Position numbers and translations under genes: made by a program. Shown here one piece after another: positions 15,867 to 23,306 of a stretch of 64,000 nucleotides of DNA. The notes beneath the pieces are model-generated. The model saw nothing but the letters and a program-made list of their open reading frames with translations. It was not told the origin of the DNA and did not search any database. Every line of letters begins with the position of its first letter. Within the stretch, counting starts at the first letter, position 1. The DNA lies in the NCBI GenBank assembly GCA_028818155.1, contig JAPPOH010000001.1, positions 124,001 through 188,000 of the forward strand, in the 5' to 3' direction. The DNA comes from Candidatus Woesearchaeota archaeon. Lineage in GTDB: Archaea; Nanobdellota; Nanobdellia; Woesearchaeales; UBA525.

Positions 15867-16928
15867 CTACGCAGCATCCAGCGTTCTAAATTTATTTGGT
15901 TCAATGCCGCGAGTCATGTAGCTAAAAATGGACAGTTCATTGATACCTCGCTCCTGTAATCTGTCAACTTGGCTACGGATTTGCCCTGCAATCTCACGCT
16001 TATACGGACACGTTGCAAGGTGCCCTGCGCTTGCGACTTCTTTTCCTTCTTGATCGAGTTTTTGATTCAAGTTCTCCATGTCACGTGAACTGATAATACA
16101 TGAGTTCTGTGTGTGCGTCACAAAATCAAGATCGTAGTTTCCTACAGAAATGCCTTCGACGATTGCGCAGTGCTCCATGCTTCTATCGAGGAACTCCATG
16201 AGGCCGAGTGCATGCAATGTTGCGAAATATCTTGCAAGATCATGTGGTTCTGCACGAACATCCCGACAGAGTTGCAAGTGATCACGGACGTACCATAAGC
16301 TCGTTGCATCGCTTCCAATCACTCGCATGTGTGGTGTAACACGAGAGATAACGCCAGTATCATACATTTCTTTGAGTGCACCAATGACTTGTGGTTCGGG
16401 AAGGAGCATAATGTTTCCATACGCTTCAGGTTCAACTGGCTCTCCGTTTGGTGAGTCATAGAATTGACGCGATGCCTCTCTGTCAAACGTATCTCCGATT
16501 CGCGGAATGTAGAGGGGCTCAACCATCTTATCCCATGAGTAAACACGCGCTTCACGGAGCACAGCGTTGTCACCGCCTTCTCCTTGAAGAAAAACGACGT
16601 TTGGTATTTTGACAAGATCTGCAATATCGAAATTCGTTCGCGGGACGAGACGGTACTCCGACCGGGATCCATCGTTGAACGCCACATTTGCCCGGAGGTT
16701 TCTGCTGGAGATATCTGTTTCCCATTCATGCTTCATTCTCGCAAGGTCGCTGGCACATGCGCCGAGTATTCCTCCTTCACGAAGTACTGCGGATATGCTT
16801 ATCCGATTCTGACGAATTGCTGTGCCAAGATCTTCGTACATATAACGGAAAAGCGTTCCGGGATCAACCTCGTCGCCATTCCAGTGCAGTGTGATCTCCC
16901 TGGGCTTCCTTGTAAGGAATGAGTTCAT
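15867..16928 (-). CDS. Hypothetical protein, 353 aa
   Basis: Not recognised. The product is soluble, with no signal peptide. It contains a Cys pair toward the C-terminus (CIISS, ATCPYKRE) and a stretch DLARYFATLHALGLMEFL followed by GNYDLDFVTH that faintly recalls the catalytic and metal loops of kinase-like phosphotransferases; I regard that as weak. A TATA box (ACTTATAAATAG on the minus strand) centred at 16954 is 26 nt from the ATG, so the gene is expressed from its own leaderless promoter. A palindrome at 16971-16992 lies just upstream. Confidence 0.7.
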   Translation of the reverse strand: MNSFLTRKPREITLHWNGDEVDPGTLFRYMYEDLGTAIRQNRISISAVLREGGILGACASDLARMKHEWETDISSRNLRANVAFNDGSRSEYRLVPRTNFDIADLVKIPNVVFLQGEGGDNAVLREARVYSWDKMVEPLYIPRIGDTFDREASRQFYDSPNGEPVEPEAYGNIMLLPEPQVIGALKEMYDTGVISRVTPHMRVIGSDATSLWYVRDHLQLCRDVRAEPHDLARYFATLHALGLMEFLDRSMEHCAIVEGISVGNYDLDFVTHTQNSCIISSRDMENLNQKLDQEGKEVASAGHLATCPYKREIAGQIRSQVDRLQERGINELSIFSYMTRGIEPNKFRTLDAA

Positions 16929-16970
16929 GTCGACGGTATAGAACAGTACTATTTATAAGTTTTTCTATAT

Positions 16971-16992
16971 GTAACTATTTAAAAGTAGTTAC
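16971..16992. promoter_or_regulatory. Inverted repeat around an AT-rich core in a divergent intergenic region
   Basis: GTAACTA (16971-16977) and TAGTTAC (16986-16992) are perfect 7-bp arms around TTTAAAAG. The element lies upstream of the 15867-16928 gene promoter and of the AT-rich element at 17007-17022, so it may be an operator serving either side. Confidence 0.45.
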
Positions 16993-17006
16993 AAATTATC
17001 GTGAGC

Positions 17007-17022
17007 ATATATATTTATATAT
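17007..17022 (+). promoter_or_regulatory. Strong AT-rich TATA element
   Basis: The run ATATATATTTATATAT lies about 29 nt before ATG 17044. It is the longest TATA-like element in the window and points to transcription of the leader region 17040-17300. Confidence 0.5.
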
Positions 17023-17043
17023 AGCAGCTTGTTTTAAGGCTGC

Positions 17044-17106
17044 ATGTGTGATAACGAAGTACAACGGATTATTGGTCTGAATCTACTTCTTATTGCGCTA
17101 CAGTAA
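17044..17106 (+). CDS. Candidate 20-residue leader peptide
   Basis: A short frame opens at ATG 17044, correctly placed behind the TATA element, and encodes a Leu/Ile-rich peptide ending IIGLNLLLIALQ before TAA. The stop codon lies in the 5' arm of a strong hairpin (17103-17136). The same frame reopens after the hairpin at GTG 17116. It could be a leader peptide, the front of an interrupted gene, or chance. Confidence 0.3.
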   Translation: MCDNEVQRIIGLNLLLIALQ

Positions 17107-17136
17107 GCACGCGCCGTGAACGGTGTACGTGCTTAC
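17103..17136 (+). other. Strong RNA hairpin over a stop codon
   Basis: GTAAGCACG (17103-17111) pairs perfectly with CGTGCTTAC (17128-17136). Inside, CGCCG pairs with CGGTG (one G-U) around a TGAA tetraloop, leaving a 2-nt bulge. The stem of about 14 bp includes the TAA stop of the upstream mini-frame. It is not followed by a T-run, so it is not an obvious terminator. Confidence 0.55.
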
Positions 17137-17286
17137 GTCCGTTCTCAAGGTGCTGTGCTGGAGAAACAGTGTGGGATTAAGAGTGATTCACAAAGGGGTG
17201 TTGGTGCAAGCTTGGATGAGATGGCATGCTCGTCTGACGAATTACTTGAGGAGTCATTTAAGAGTGGTAAAAAAAGGAAAGTTTAA
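17116..17286 (+). CDS. Candidate 56-residue basic-tailed small protein
   Basis: This frame is in phase with the 20-codon frame upstream, separated from it by one TAA and three codons. It begins with GTG inside the hairpin, contains an acidic Ser-rich stretch (DEMACSSDELLEESFKSG) and ends in the basic KKRKV. No family is recognised. It may be an independent gene, or the body of an approximately 80-residue gene broken by the in-frame stop. Its stop codon overlaps the TATA box of the gene at 17314. Confidence 0.3.
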   Translation: MNGVRAYVRSQGAVLEKQCGIKSDSQRGVGASLDEMACSSDELLEESFKSGKKRKV

Positions 17287-17313
17287 AATAGAAGCGGCTT
17301 TTATATCTCCACG

Positions 17314-18702
17314 ATGCAAGGGGGTCGTATAGATTTGGAGCATGCAGATATAGAGCGACGCGCTGCGATCGTTGCAAAGATTGCCCCTGATCAGGCAGCT
17401 CGCTTCCAGGATGGCAGTGAATCTCACATAGAAGACTATCGTTTCGATACAGATATGCTCTTTTTACAACATGTTCTTGAGCGAGCAGGTGTCGTGCTGC
17501 AGGAGAACACTGGGAGAAGCCATGAAGAAGAGCTTGAATTCTGGGATCGACGACACCTTCTTGACCTTGCGGAACACATAGAAACACTCACTGCACCACA
17601 AGGCGGGAGAGCACTAGAATATTTGGTAAAGCACTCAATACGGGGAGATCTACCAAAAGTGCTTTCATCAGGCGATACGTCAGACCCATATGCAACCTAC
17701 AATACGCATGTACTCAAAGGATTTGAAGCAGCAGGCATAAATAACGATGTATGGATGAATCATGGCGGAAATGATCAATACTCGTTGACGTGGGAGTTAG
17801 AAGGTGGAAATTCTCTTGAGCTTGTACAATGGAAGAGGGATTTTCGCAGTGAGTTCGCGATTGGCAACATCTCTGACTGTTGTATAGGTATTAATGACTT
17901 GGTGCAGCATATGTCTTTCAAAGGTGTTCTTCTTGACTATTTCCTTGACCTCGCGATACAAGTAGCACATATCAATGAAGTAACTAGCGCAGGACCTCAG
18001 AACAAAGTCGGACAAGCATATTTTGTCGGACTCACACCAGCAGAAGCACAGTTTGAAGGTGCGATGGGAAGGCGAGAGATTCAAGAATTAGGCAGGGCAT
18101 TGCTCGGTGTCACATCGGTGGAAATACATCCACGCTATGAAAATCGAGTAGAGTATGTGCCGCCAATTGTTGAAGCAATTGCACGTGAAGGAGGGTTTCG
18201 TGACGAATATGGATTCGACGCAACATTCTTTAGCACAAAGTTCTCTCAACTACCTGAGTACTTGTGCAGAAGAAAATGTGGATTGCGTGAAATGGATGGT
18301 ACAATCAGAGAAGCAGCATCCAGACTTCGACAGCGTAAGAAGAGTCTCAAAGAGCAAAAGGCAGGTCTCACTGAAATAAAGGATAGAATCAGAGGAACGC
18401 AATCGGATCTGGGAAGAGTGGGGAGACTTTTCGGACGGATGTACTCGATGAGGAAGTTGGCTGTGGAGAAAATAGGCCTCTTGGCTGCAAGAGAAGATAG
18501 ACTGCCATACCTTGGAACGAACTACATGGACTTGGTGCAAGAATTCAACGACTGTGGGTTCTTCAACAATAGGTATGGTGATATCAAAGTGGCTGGGTTT
18601 CCCATTCGACAAGCAGCCCTGTTTTCAGCTGTGGAAAACGTCCGAGCTGCACTAAAGCAGAAGTATGATTTAAGTCAACCAGCAATTGTCTTAGCGAAAT
18701 AG
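17314..18702 (+). CDS. Hypothetical protein, 462 aa
   Basis: Not recognised. The soluble protein has an acidic N-terminal half and a clear coiled-coil or helical basic region around residues 325-385 (AASRLRQRKKSLKEQKAGL...IKDRIRGTQSDLG), followed by a globular end. A Cys pair (SDCCIG) lies near residue 190. A TTTAAAAT box at 17282-17289 is about 28 nt from the ATG, so expression is leaderless. Nearby unrecognised genes (15867-16928, 24819-25679, 25698-26870) are of similar character: large, soluble and of unknown function. Confidence 0.7.
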   Translation: MQGGRIDLEHADIERRAAIVAKIAPDQAARFQDGSESHIEDYRFDTDMLFLQHVLERAGVVLQENTGRSHEEELEFWDRRHLLDLAEHIETLTAPQGGRALEYLVKHSIRGDLPKVLSSGDTSDPYATYNTHVLKGFEAAGINNDVWMNHGGNDQYSLTWELEGGNSLELVQWKRDFRSEFAIGNISDCCIGINDLVQHMSFKGVLLDYFLDLAIQVAHINEVTSAGPQNKVGQAYFVGLTPAEAQFEGAMGRREIQELGRALLGVTSVEIHPRYENRVEYVPPIVEAIAREGGFRDEYGFDATFFSTKFSQLPEYLCRRKCGLREMDGTIREAASRLRQRKKSLKEQKAGLTEIKDRIRGTQSDLGRVGRLFGRMYSMRKLAVEKIGLLAAREDRLPYLGTNYMDLVQEFNDCGFFNNRYGDIKVAGFPIRQAALFSAVENVRAALKQKYDLSQPAIVLAK

Positions 18703-18796
18703 CTATAACTACAACGCCGCTAATTTTCTTCTCTATTGAAATTATATATCCGACACCTTTTTAACTACCAAGAAAGACCACGCACAGGGTGTTGAG

Positions 18797-20329
18797 ATGG
18801 AAACCTACTTGCAAGAAGCGCTCTACGCGTTCATCGTCATTGTCTTAGGCATCGTCGTCGGGAGAGTCGTCACGAACATTGTCCTCAACATCAACGCAAA
18901 AACAAAATTCTCCTCGAGAAGATCCATCCAGAAAGTCCTGCACGCATTCAGAACAGGCATCTTCCTCCTCTCCATCATCTTCGCACTCAGCATCCTGAGA
19001 GTCGAGTTCGCCAGAACACTTTGGCGACAGTTCATTGACTTCATCCCGAGCATCTTCGTCTTACTATTAGTCGCTTTACTAGGCTACGCCATCATCAGCC
19101 TCCTCTTCGACTTCGCGGCACATATCGCGATGCACTACGCGGACGATTACCTCCAAGAATTCGGGATCAGCAAGAAAACAGTCAACATCGGCCTCTTCAT
19201 CACAAAAATATTCCTCCTCTTAATCTTCGCAGCAATCGCACTCCGCATCGCAGACCTCAGCGTGGACGTCGTAGACTGGGTCATCGTTGGATTAATCTTC
19301 GCATTCATCGGCTTCAACGTCATCATCGTCGCGTACGCATTCAAAGATTACCTAGCAAACTTCCTTTTGAGCGGCTACGTCTCGAGAAACATCCTCCGCG
19401 TTGGACAACACGTGAAAATCGACAACGAAGTTGGCGAGGTGATGAGCATCACAAACCACGGCGCGGTCATCATCTTCGACACTGGCTACCAGAAAATCAT
19501 CCCAAACGCAGAACTTGTGCAACAAGAACTCACATTAAAACGCGTGCGATCTGACATTCACAGGTTAGAACGAATAATACCAAAATTCATCGCGCAACTC
19601 CCTGCATTCTGCGGCCCCGCAAGCACAGCAATGCTCCTGAACTTCTTCGGCTACGCAGTAGCACAAGAAACAGTCGCGAAAGCAGCGAAAACGAGAGCGC
19701 CACCCAAACGCATGATCGAGAAAGGCGTGAACTACACAGACAAAGGAAATTTCGGCAACGAGCCAGAAGAACTCATCAAGGCAGTGAGAAAACTCACGAA
19801 AGGCGCAGTCAAAGGCAAACTCATCAGGTACGACGAAATCGAAGACCTCAGCGAGGAACTCAAAGTCTGGTTCACAGAAGGAGCGCTCCCTATATTATGG
19901 TACAAGAAACCAATCCTCTTCCCAGACAAACCAAGCAGAGCAGGCCACTATGTCCTCGGCGTTGGTGTCGAGGACCAAGATATCATTATCATGGACCCGT
20001 CCAGCCAGACTGCAGGCGTGTACATGGTGAACTACGAGTTCATGGAAGAAGCGATGGCAGACCATGACAAAGCAAGAGGCTACATCGTTTTCGCAAAGAA
20101 AGGCAGCCCTGCGTACTGGCGCCTGACAGAAGGGCTCTACTACAGCAACACAACCCTGTACAAAAATCTCAGTAAGAGTTTCGAACGATACTTGAAGAAA
20201 ACACTCAGAGCATCAGGATTAGTGAAAGACTTCACCTCACCGTTCGTCGAATTCTTCTTCGACAAAGACGAAGACAAGATTAAACATCTCTGGAAACCCA
20301 ATTTGGGCGGGAGCCATGGCAAAAAATAA
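18797..20329 (+). CDS. MscS-type mechanosensitive channel fused to a C39-like cysteine peptidase domain
   Basis: The first 245 residues form an MscS-like channel: hydrophobic helices at about 8-30, 51-70, 84-106, 131-151 and 158-184, then the pore-proximal and beta domain (KDYLANFLLSGYVSRNILRV, VGEVMSITNHGAVIIFDTG, IIPNAELV). From about 262 a C39/papain-like peptidase domain follows, with QLPAFCGPASTAMLLNFFG (Cys272), RAGHYVLGVGV (His384) and IIIMDPSS (Asp400), so the triad is complete. The domain should be cytoplasmic, on the inner side of the channel. The gene overlaps an ATP-grasp gene by 14 nt and heads the probable amidoligase cluster. A TTTTTAA box near 18762 precedes the start. Confidence 0.85.
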   Translation: METYLQEALYAFIVIVLGIVVGRVVTNIVLNINAKTKFSSRRSIQKVLHAFRTGIFLLSIIFALSILRVEFARTLWRQFIDFIPSIFVLLLVALLGYAIISLLFDFAAHIAMHYADDYLQEFGISKKTVNIGLFITKIFLLLIFAAIALRIADLSVDVVDWVIVGLIFAFIGFNVIIVAYAFKDYLANFLLSGYVSRNILRVGQHVKIDNEVGEVMSITNHGAVIIFDTGYQKIIPNAELVQQELTLKRVRSDIHRLERIIPKFIAQLPAFCGPASTAMLLNFFGYAVAQETVAKAAKTRAPPKRMIEKGVNYTDKGNFGNEPEELIKAVRKLTKGAVKGKLIRYDEIEDLSEELKVWFTEGALPILWYKKPILFPDKPSRAGHYVLGVGVEDQDIIIMDPSSQTAGVYMVNYEFMEEAMADHDKARGYIVFAKKGSPAYWRLTEGLYYSNTTLYKNLSKSFERYLKKTLRASGLVKDFTSPFVEFFFDKDEDKIKHLWKPNLGGSHGKK

Positions 20330-21140
20330 AACATTCCGCCTCGCACTCGTGGCGGAAGACCCAACAGAGAACGAGAAACTCGCAGAACTCTTCGAAAAGA
20401 ACGGCGTCCACGTCACCTCGTTAAGCATCGGAGACATCGCCCTACTCGTGAAGAAAGGAGAGCCGGGCCTCGTCAGCAAGGAATTTAAGGATCTTGACGC
20501 TGTCTTCATGCAAGCACCGCCACCACTCTTACTGTTCGTTGAGCCATTTCTCAATGAACTCATGGAACGCGGCATCTACTGCCAGCTCAAACCTATTTCC
20601 TTCAACCTCCTCTGCAATAAACCGTTAATGTACGCAACACTCAACGCGAGAAACGTCCCGATACAGAAAACGACCCTTATCCCGGAAGGAGGGAACGTTG
20701 CAGCAGCACTCAAAAAATTTGCATACCCTGTCTACCTCGAAGCATTCCATGAACTGGATAAGACACAACAGATGCTCATCGAAGATAAATCACAGCTCAC
20801 ATCATACCTCAAGAGCATTCCGTTCACGTACGACGTGCTTACAGCGAAAGAGTTTGCGAAAGTAGACATGCATGTCAGCATCGTGATCGGGGATGAAGTC
20901 TTCACAGCAAAACAAAAATGGGTGGAAGCAGACCTCGCACACGCACAAGACATGACGAAAGCAGCATGCAAACACAAAGAGATCATTCTCCACGCAGTCA
21001 AAACAGTCGGCCTGGACATCGCGCTCGTGAAAACAAAAGGAAACACAGTCGTCGGCATGAGCGCAACATTCGACATGGAAGCATTCCCACACAACATCCA
21101 TGAGAAGATCGTCGACTTTTACCTCCGGAGGCTCGGATGA
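20316..21140 (+). CDS. RimK-like ATP-grasp protein, degenerate
   Basis: The 274-residue product has the RimK/ATP-grasp layout: an N-terminal Rossmann-like region (FRLALVAEDPTENEKLAELF), a middle segment (LLCNKPLMYATLNARNVPIQKTTLI) and the ATP-grasp body (VVIGD-like VIGDEVFTAKQ, VGLDIALVKTKGN). The C-terminal metal-binding E-V-N and the following P-G are replaced by FDMEAFPHN, and the Arg-x-Asn of active enzymes is missing. It is therefore probably inactive or altered, perhaps a regulatory or structural partner of the intact paralogue at 21137, which it overlaps by 4 nt. Confidence 0.75.
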   Translation: MAKNKTFRLALVAEDPTENEKLAELFEKNGVHVTSLSIGDIALLVKKGEPGLVSKEFKDLDAVFMQAPPPLLLFVEPFLNELMERGIYCQLKPISFNLLCNKPLMYATLNARNVPIQKTTLIPEGGNVAAALKKFAYPVYLEAFHELDKTQQMLIEDKSQLTSYLKSIPFTYDVLTAKEFAKVDMHVSIVIGDEVFTAKQKWVEADLAHAQDMTKAACKHKEIILHAVKTVGLDIALVKTKGNTVVGMSATFDMEAFPHNIHEKIVDFYLRRLG

Positions 21141-22009
21141 AACTCTGCATCATTAGCGGACCAGAGGGAGATGATGTGAAGCAGCATTTCCTTGAGGAAG
21201 CACAGAAACTGTTTGATACAGTCGTTTACGCACCCCTCCACGAACTCCGTATTGAATGCGGAGACGGGAAGACAACAATCCTGAATAAGAACACAGACCT
21301 CAGCACGTTTGACGCAATCTATCCGCGAGTCTTCGTCCATGATTTCTTGTTCATCGAAACACTCATCGATGCGCTGGAAGAAACAGGCGTGTACCTTCCC
21401 TTCTCACTCGAAGGCTACCAAGCAACAATCCACAAATTCCTTTCTGTTGAGCGCGTCGCACGCATCGGTGTTCCTGTACCAGACTCATCACTCACCATCA
21501 CACCACACGTTGCACTCGCAATGAGCAAAAAAATCGGCTTTCCTATTGTACTCAAACTCCTCCGTGGCTTTGGCGGCAAAGGTGTCATGATGCTCAAGTC
21601 AGAGGAAGAACTTCGGCCAGTCCTCGACACACTGCAAGTCTTCAACGAATTTCCGCTGTCACAAAAATTTATTCCAAATGAGGGACACGATATTCGCGCG
21701 CTTGTAATTGGTGACGATGTGCTTGGTATCAAGCGACAATCGGAAGGGACTGAGTGGCGCGCAAACGTCAGCCAAGGTGGCTCCGCAGAACTGGTTGACT
21801 TGGATGAGAACATCACAGAAATGGCGCGACAGATCGCGACGTTTCTTGGTATGGACATCTGCGGCGTGGACTTTATCGAGACACCGGATGGTCCCGTCTT
21901 TTTAGAAGTGAACTGTACACCAGGCATCTTCAAAGACTACTTCGGCAGCGGATTAGCAAAGAAAATGCTCGAGCACATTTACAACCGCGTCAGTTCAAGC
22001 AGCCCATGA
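21137..22009 (+). CDS. RimK-like ATP-grasp ligase
   Basis: This 290-residue protein is an intact ATP-grasp enzyme of the RimK type. It shows the nucleotide-binding Lys in FPIVLKLLRGFGGKGV (Lys140, Gly-rich loop about 144-149), EGHDIRALVIGDDVLGIKRQ, EWRANVSQGGSAE, and the metal ligands in GVDFIETPDGPVFLEVNCTPG (Asp245, Glu257, Asn259). Such enzymes join a carboxylate to an amine through an acyl phosphate, often adding Glu or another amino acid. Its neighbours (C39-fused channel, degenerate paralogue, two GCS2 ligases) suggest a small peptide-like product. The 3' end overlaps the convergent GCS2 gene by 31 nt. Confidence 0.85.
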   Translation: MKLCIISGPEGDDVKQHFLEEAQKLFDTVVYAPLHELRIECGDGKTTILNKNTDLSTFDAIYPRVFVHDFLFIETLIDALEETGVYLPFSLEGYQATIHKFLSVERVARIGVPVPDSSLTITPHVALAMSKKIGFPIVLKLLRGFGGKGVMMLKSEEELRPVLDTLQVFNEFPLSQKFIPNEGHDIRALVIGDDVLGIKRQSEGTEWRANVSQGGSAELVDLDENITEMARQIATFLGMDICGVDFIETPDGPVFLEVNCTPGIFKDYFGSGLAKKMLEHIYNRVSSSSP

Positions 22010-23283
22010 ATGCCATTCTTTGCAAACGCATCGAGTGCTTTCGCAGCAGGTGTGGTTCGTTGCAAAACTCGATCAAAGAACGGTTGCAAGTAGGTTGTCT
22101 CTTCATTGAGCTTTTCCAATCCTTCTTTCGCAAGTGTGAGCAGCGTGGTGATCATGCCGCGGAGTGGTTTCCCAGCAACCGTTCCATCTATTCCTCTCTT
22201 GATCGCGTCTACTCGTGCGCTTTTGATTTGTTCATGTGTGAACTGCAACATATACGCTTCGACTGCTGCAAGATTCGCAACAAGACCGAGTGCGAACGCA
22301 GCAGGTGCACAGAGGGTGTCGAGGGGTTGCGGGTCACAGCAGCGCAGTTCGACAGTGCCAAACTCAGGCTTTAAGCGTGCGTCAAACCAGAGCGTGCTAT
22401 TGTGTGCGATGACATCATCGAACGTTGCGTTCAGCGTGCGTACTACGTTGTCTTTCGTCAGAGCTGTTGTTTGACCGGATACGAGGAACTCCTCAAAACG
22501 CTCGTTGTGTTTGAAGCGAAAATACTCGTTTCCTCTCTTTGTGCAAATAGGGGGGAGTGCACACATGAGTGCAAAATATTCTTCAAGTGTTGTCACACGT
22601 GGCATGATGCCGTATCTTGGTGTTGGATCGCGCAACAGATCCCAGCAGTACTCTCGGAAGGCAAGCATAGGTGTTTTTTTCTCGCCCCAGATGGGTGAAT
22701 TTGCGCAGAGCGCAATACATGCGGGGGTGCACCAATTAAGTACTGTGGCAACACGTGCAGCTTCATCTGCCGAAACATCAATGTGCACTTGGTATGATGC
22801 AGTCATTGTCATATGGAGAAAATCGCCGCCAGGGAAGGATTTCTTTGAGGGGAACCAGTGTTGCAAGACAGCATTGCGAGGTGTTGGCGCAATGGACTCA
22901 TCTGTCGGCACTGTTTTTGGTTGTATGCCGTACGTAAGCAAAAGAAGACCAACACTTTCTGCTGCTGCTCGAACTTCTTGAATGATTTCGTTCGCAACCT
23001 GTTTTGTTGTTGCTAATGTGGGTAGTGGCGGGAGGGCGAGTTCGATCGTTCCGGCCCCAACATCGGTGTTGAGGCGGACAGGATATTCGTAAAATTCTTT
23101 CGTCACATATGCTATGTGCCCGTGCTCTTTGTGCTGCTGCCACTGTGTTGCAAGCAGGAGCGAGATCGTCTCGTTCCACGTTGCAGCATCGCCGTTCTGA
23201 TTCACCACAGGAAATTCTAATTCGAGTCCGACGCGCCGTGCTTTTTTCGGAAAGTGCTTTGTAAACGCTGCAAGCCAGTCCAT
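21979..23283 (-). CDS. GCS2 family carboxylate-amine ligase
   Basis: The 434-residue product fits the GCS2 (glutamate-cysteine ligase type 2/EgtA-like) fold: VGLELEFPVV near residue 18 with the metal-binding Glu residues, DVGAGTIELALPP, ASYQVHIDVS in the middle and GTVELRCCDPQP near residue 305. GCS2 enzymes form gamma-glutamyl amide bonds; the amine acceptor here is unknown. ATG 23283 is preferred over TTG 23292: a GTTTAAAT box near 23309 is 26 nt upstream, overlapping the stop codon of the second GCS2 gene. It is convergent with the RimK-like gene. Confidence 0.85.
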   Translation of the reverse strand: MDWLAAFTKHFPKKARRVGLELEFPVVNQNGDAATWNETISLLLATQWQQHKEHGHIAYVTKEFYEYPVRLNTDVGAGTIELALPPLPTLATTKQVANEIIQEVRAAAESVGLLLLTYGIQPKTVPTDESIAPTPRNAVLQHWFPSKKSFPGGDFLHMTMTASYQVHIDVSADEAARVATVLNWCTPACIALCANSPIWGEKKTPMLAFREYCWDLLRDPTPRYGIMPRVTTLEEYFALMCALPPICTKRGNEYFRFKHNERFEEFLVSGQTTALTKDNVVRTLNATFDDVIAHNSTLWFDARLKPEFGTVELRCCDPQPLDTLCAPAAFALGLVANLAAVEAYMLQFTHEQIKSARVDAIKRGIDGTVAGKPLRGMITTLLTLAKEGLEKLNEETTYLQPFFDRVLQRTTPAAKALDAFAKNGIHGLLELTRL

Positions 23284-23306
23284 ACGCTGCAAAAAGAATT
23301 TCTGGT

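Noticed and set aside
17103-17136. Hairpin considered as a selenocysteine (SECIS) element
   Set aside because: The stop codon is TAA, not TGA, and archaeal SECIS elements usually lie in 3' or 5' untranslated regions with different conserved bases.
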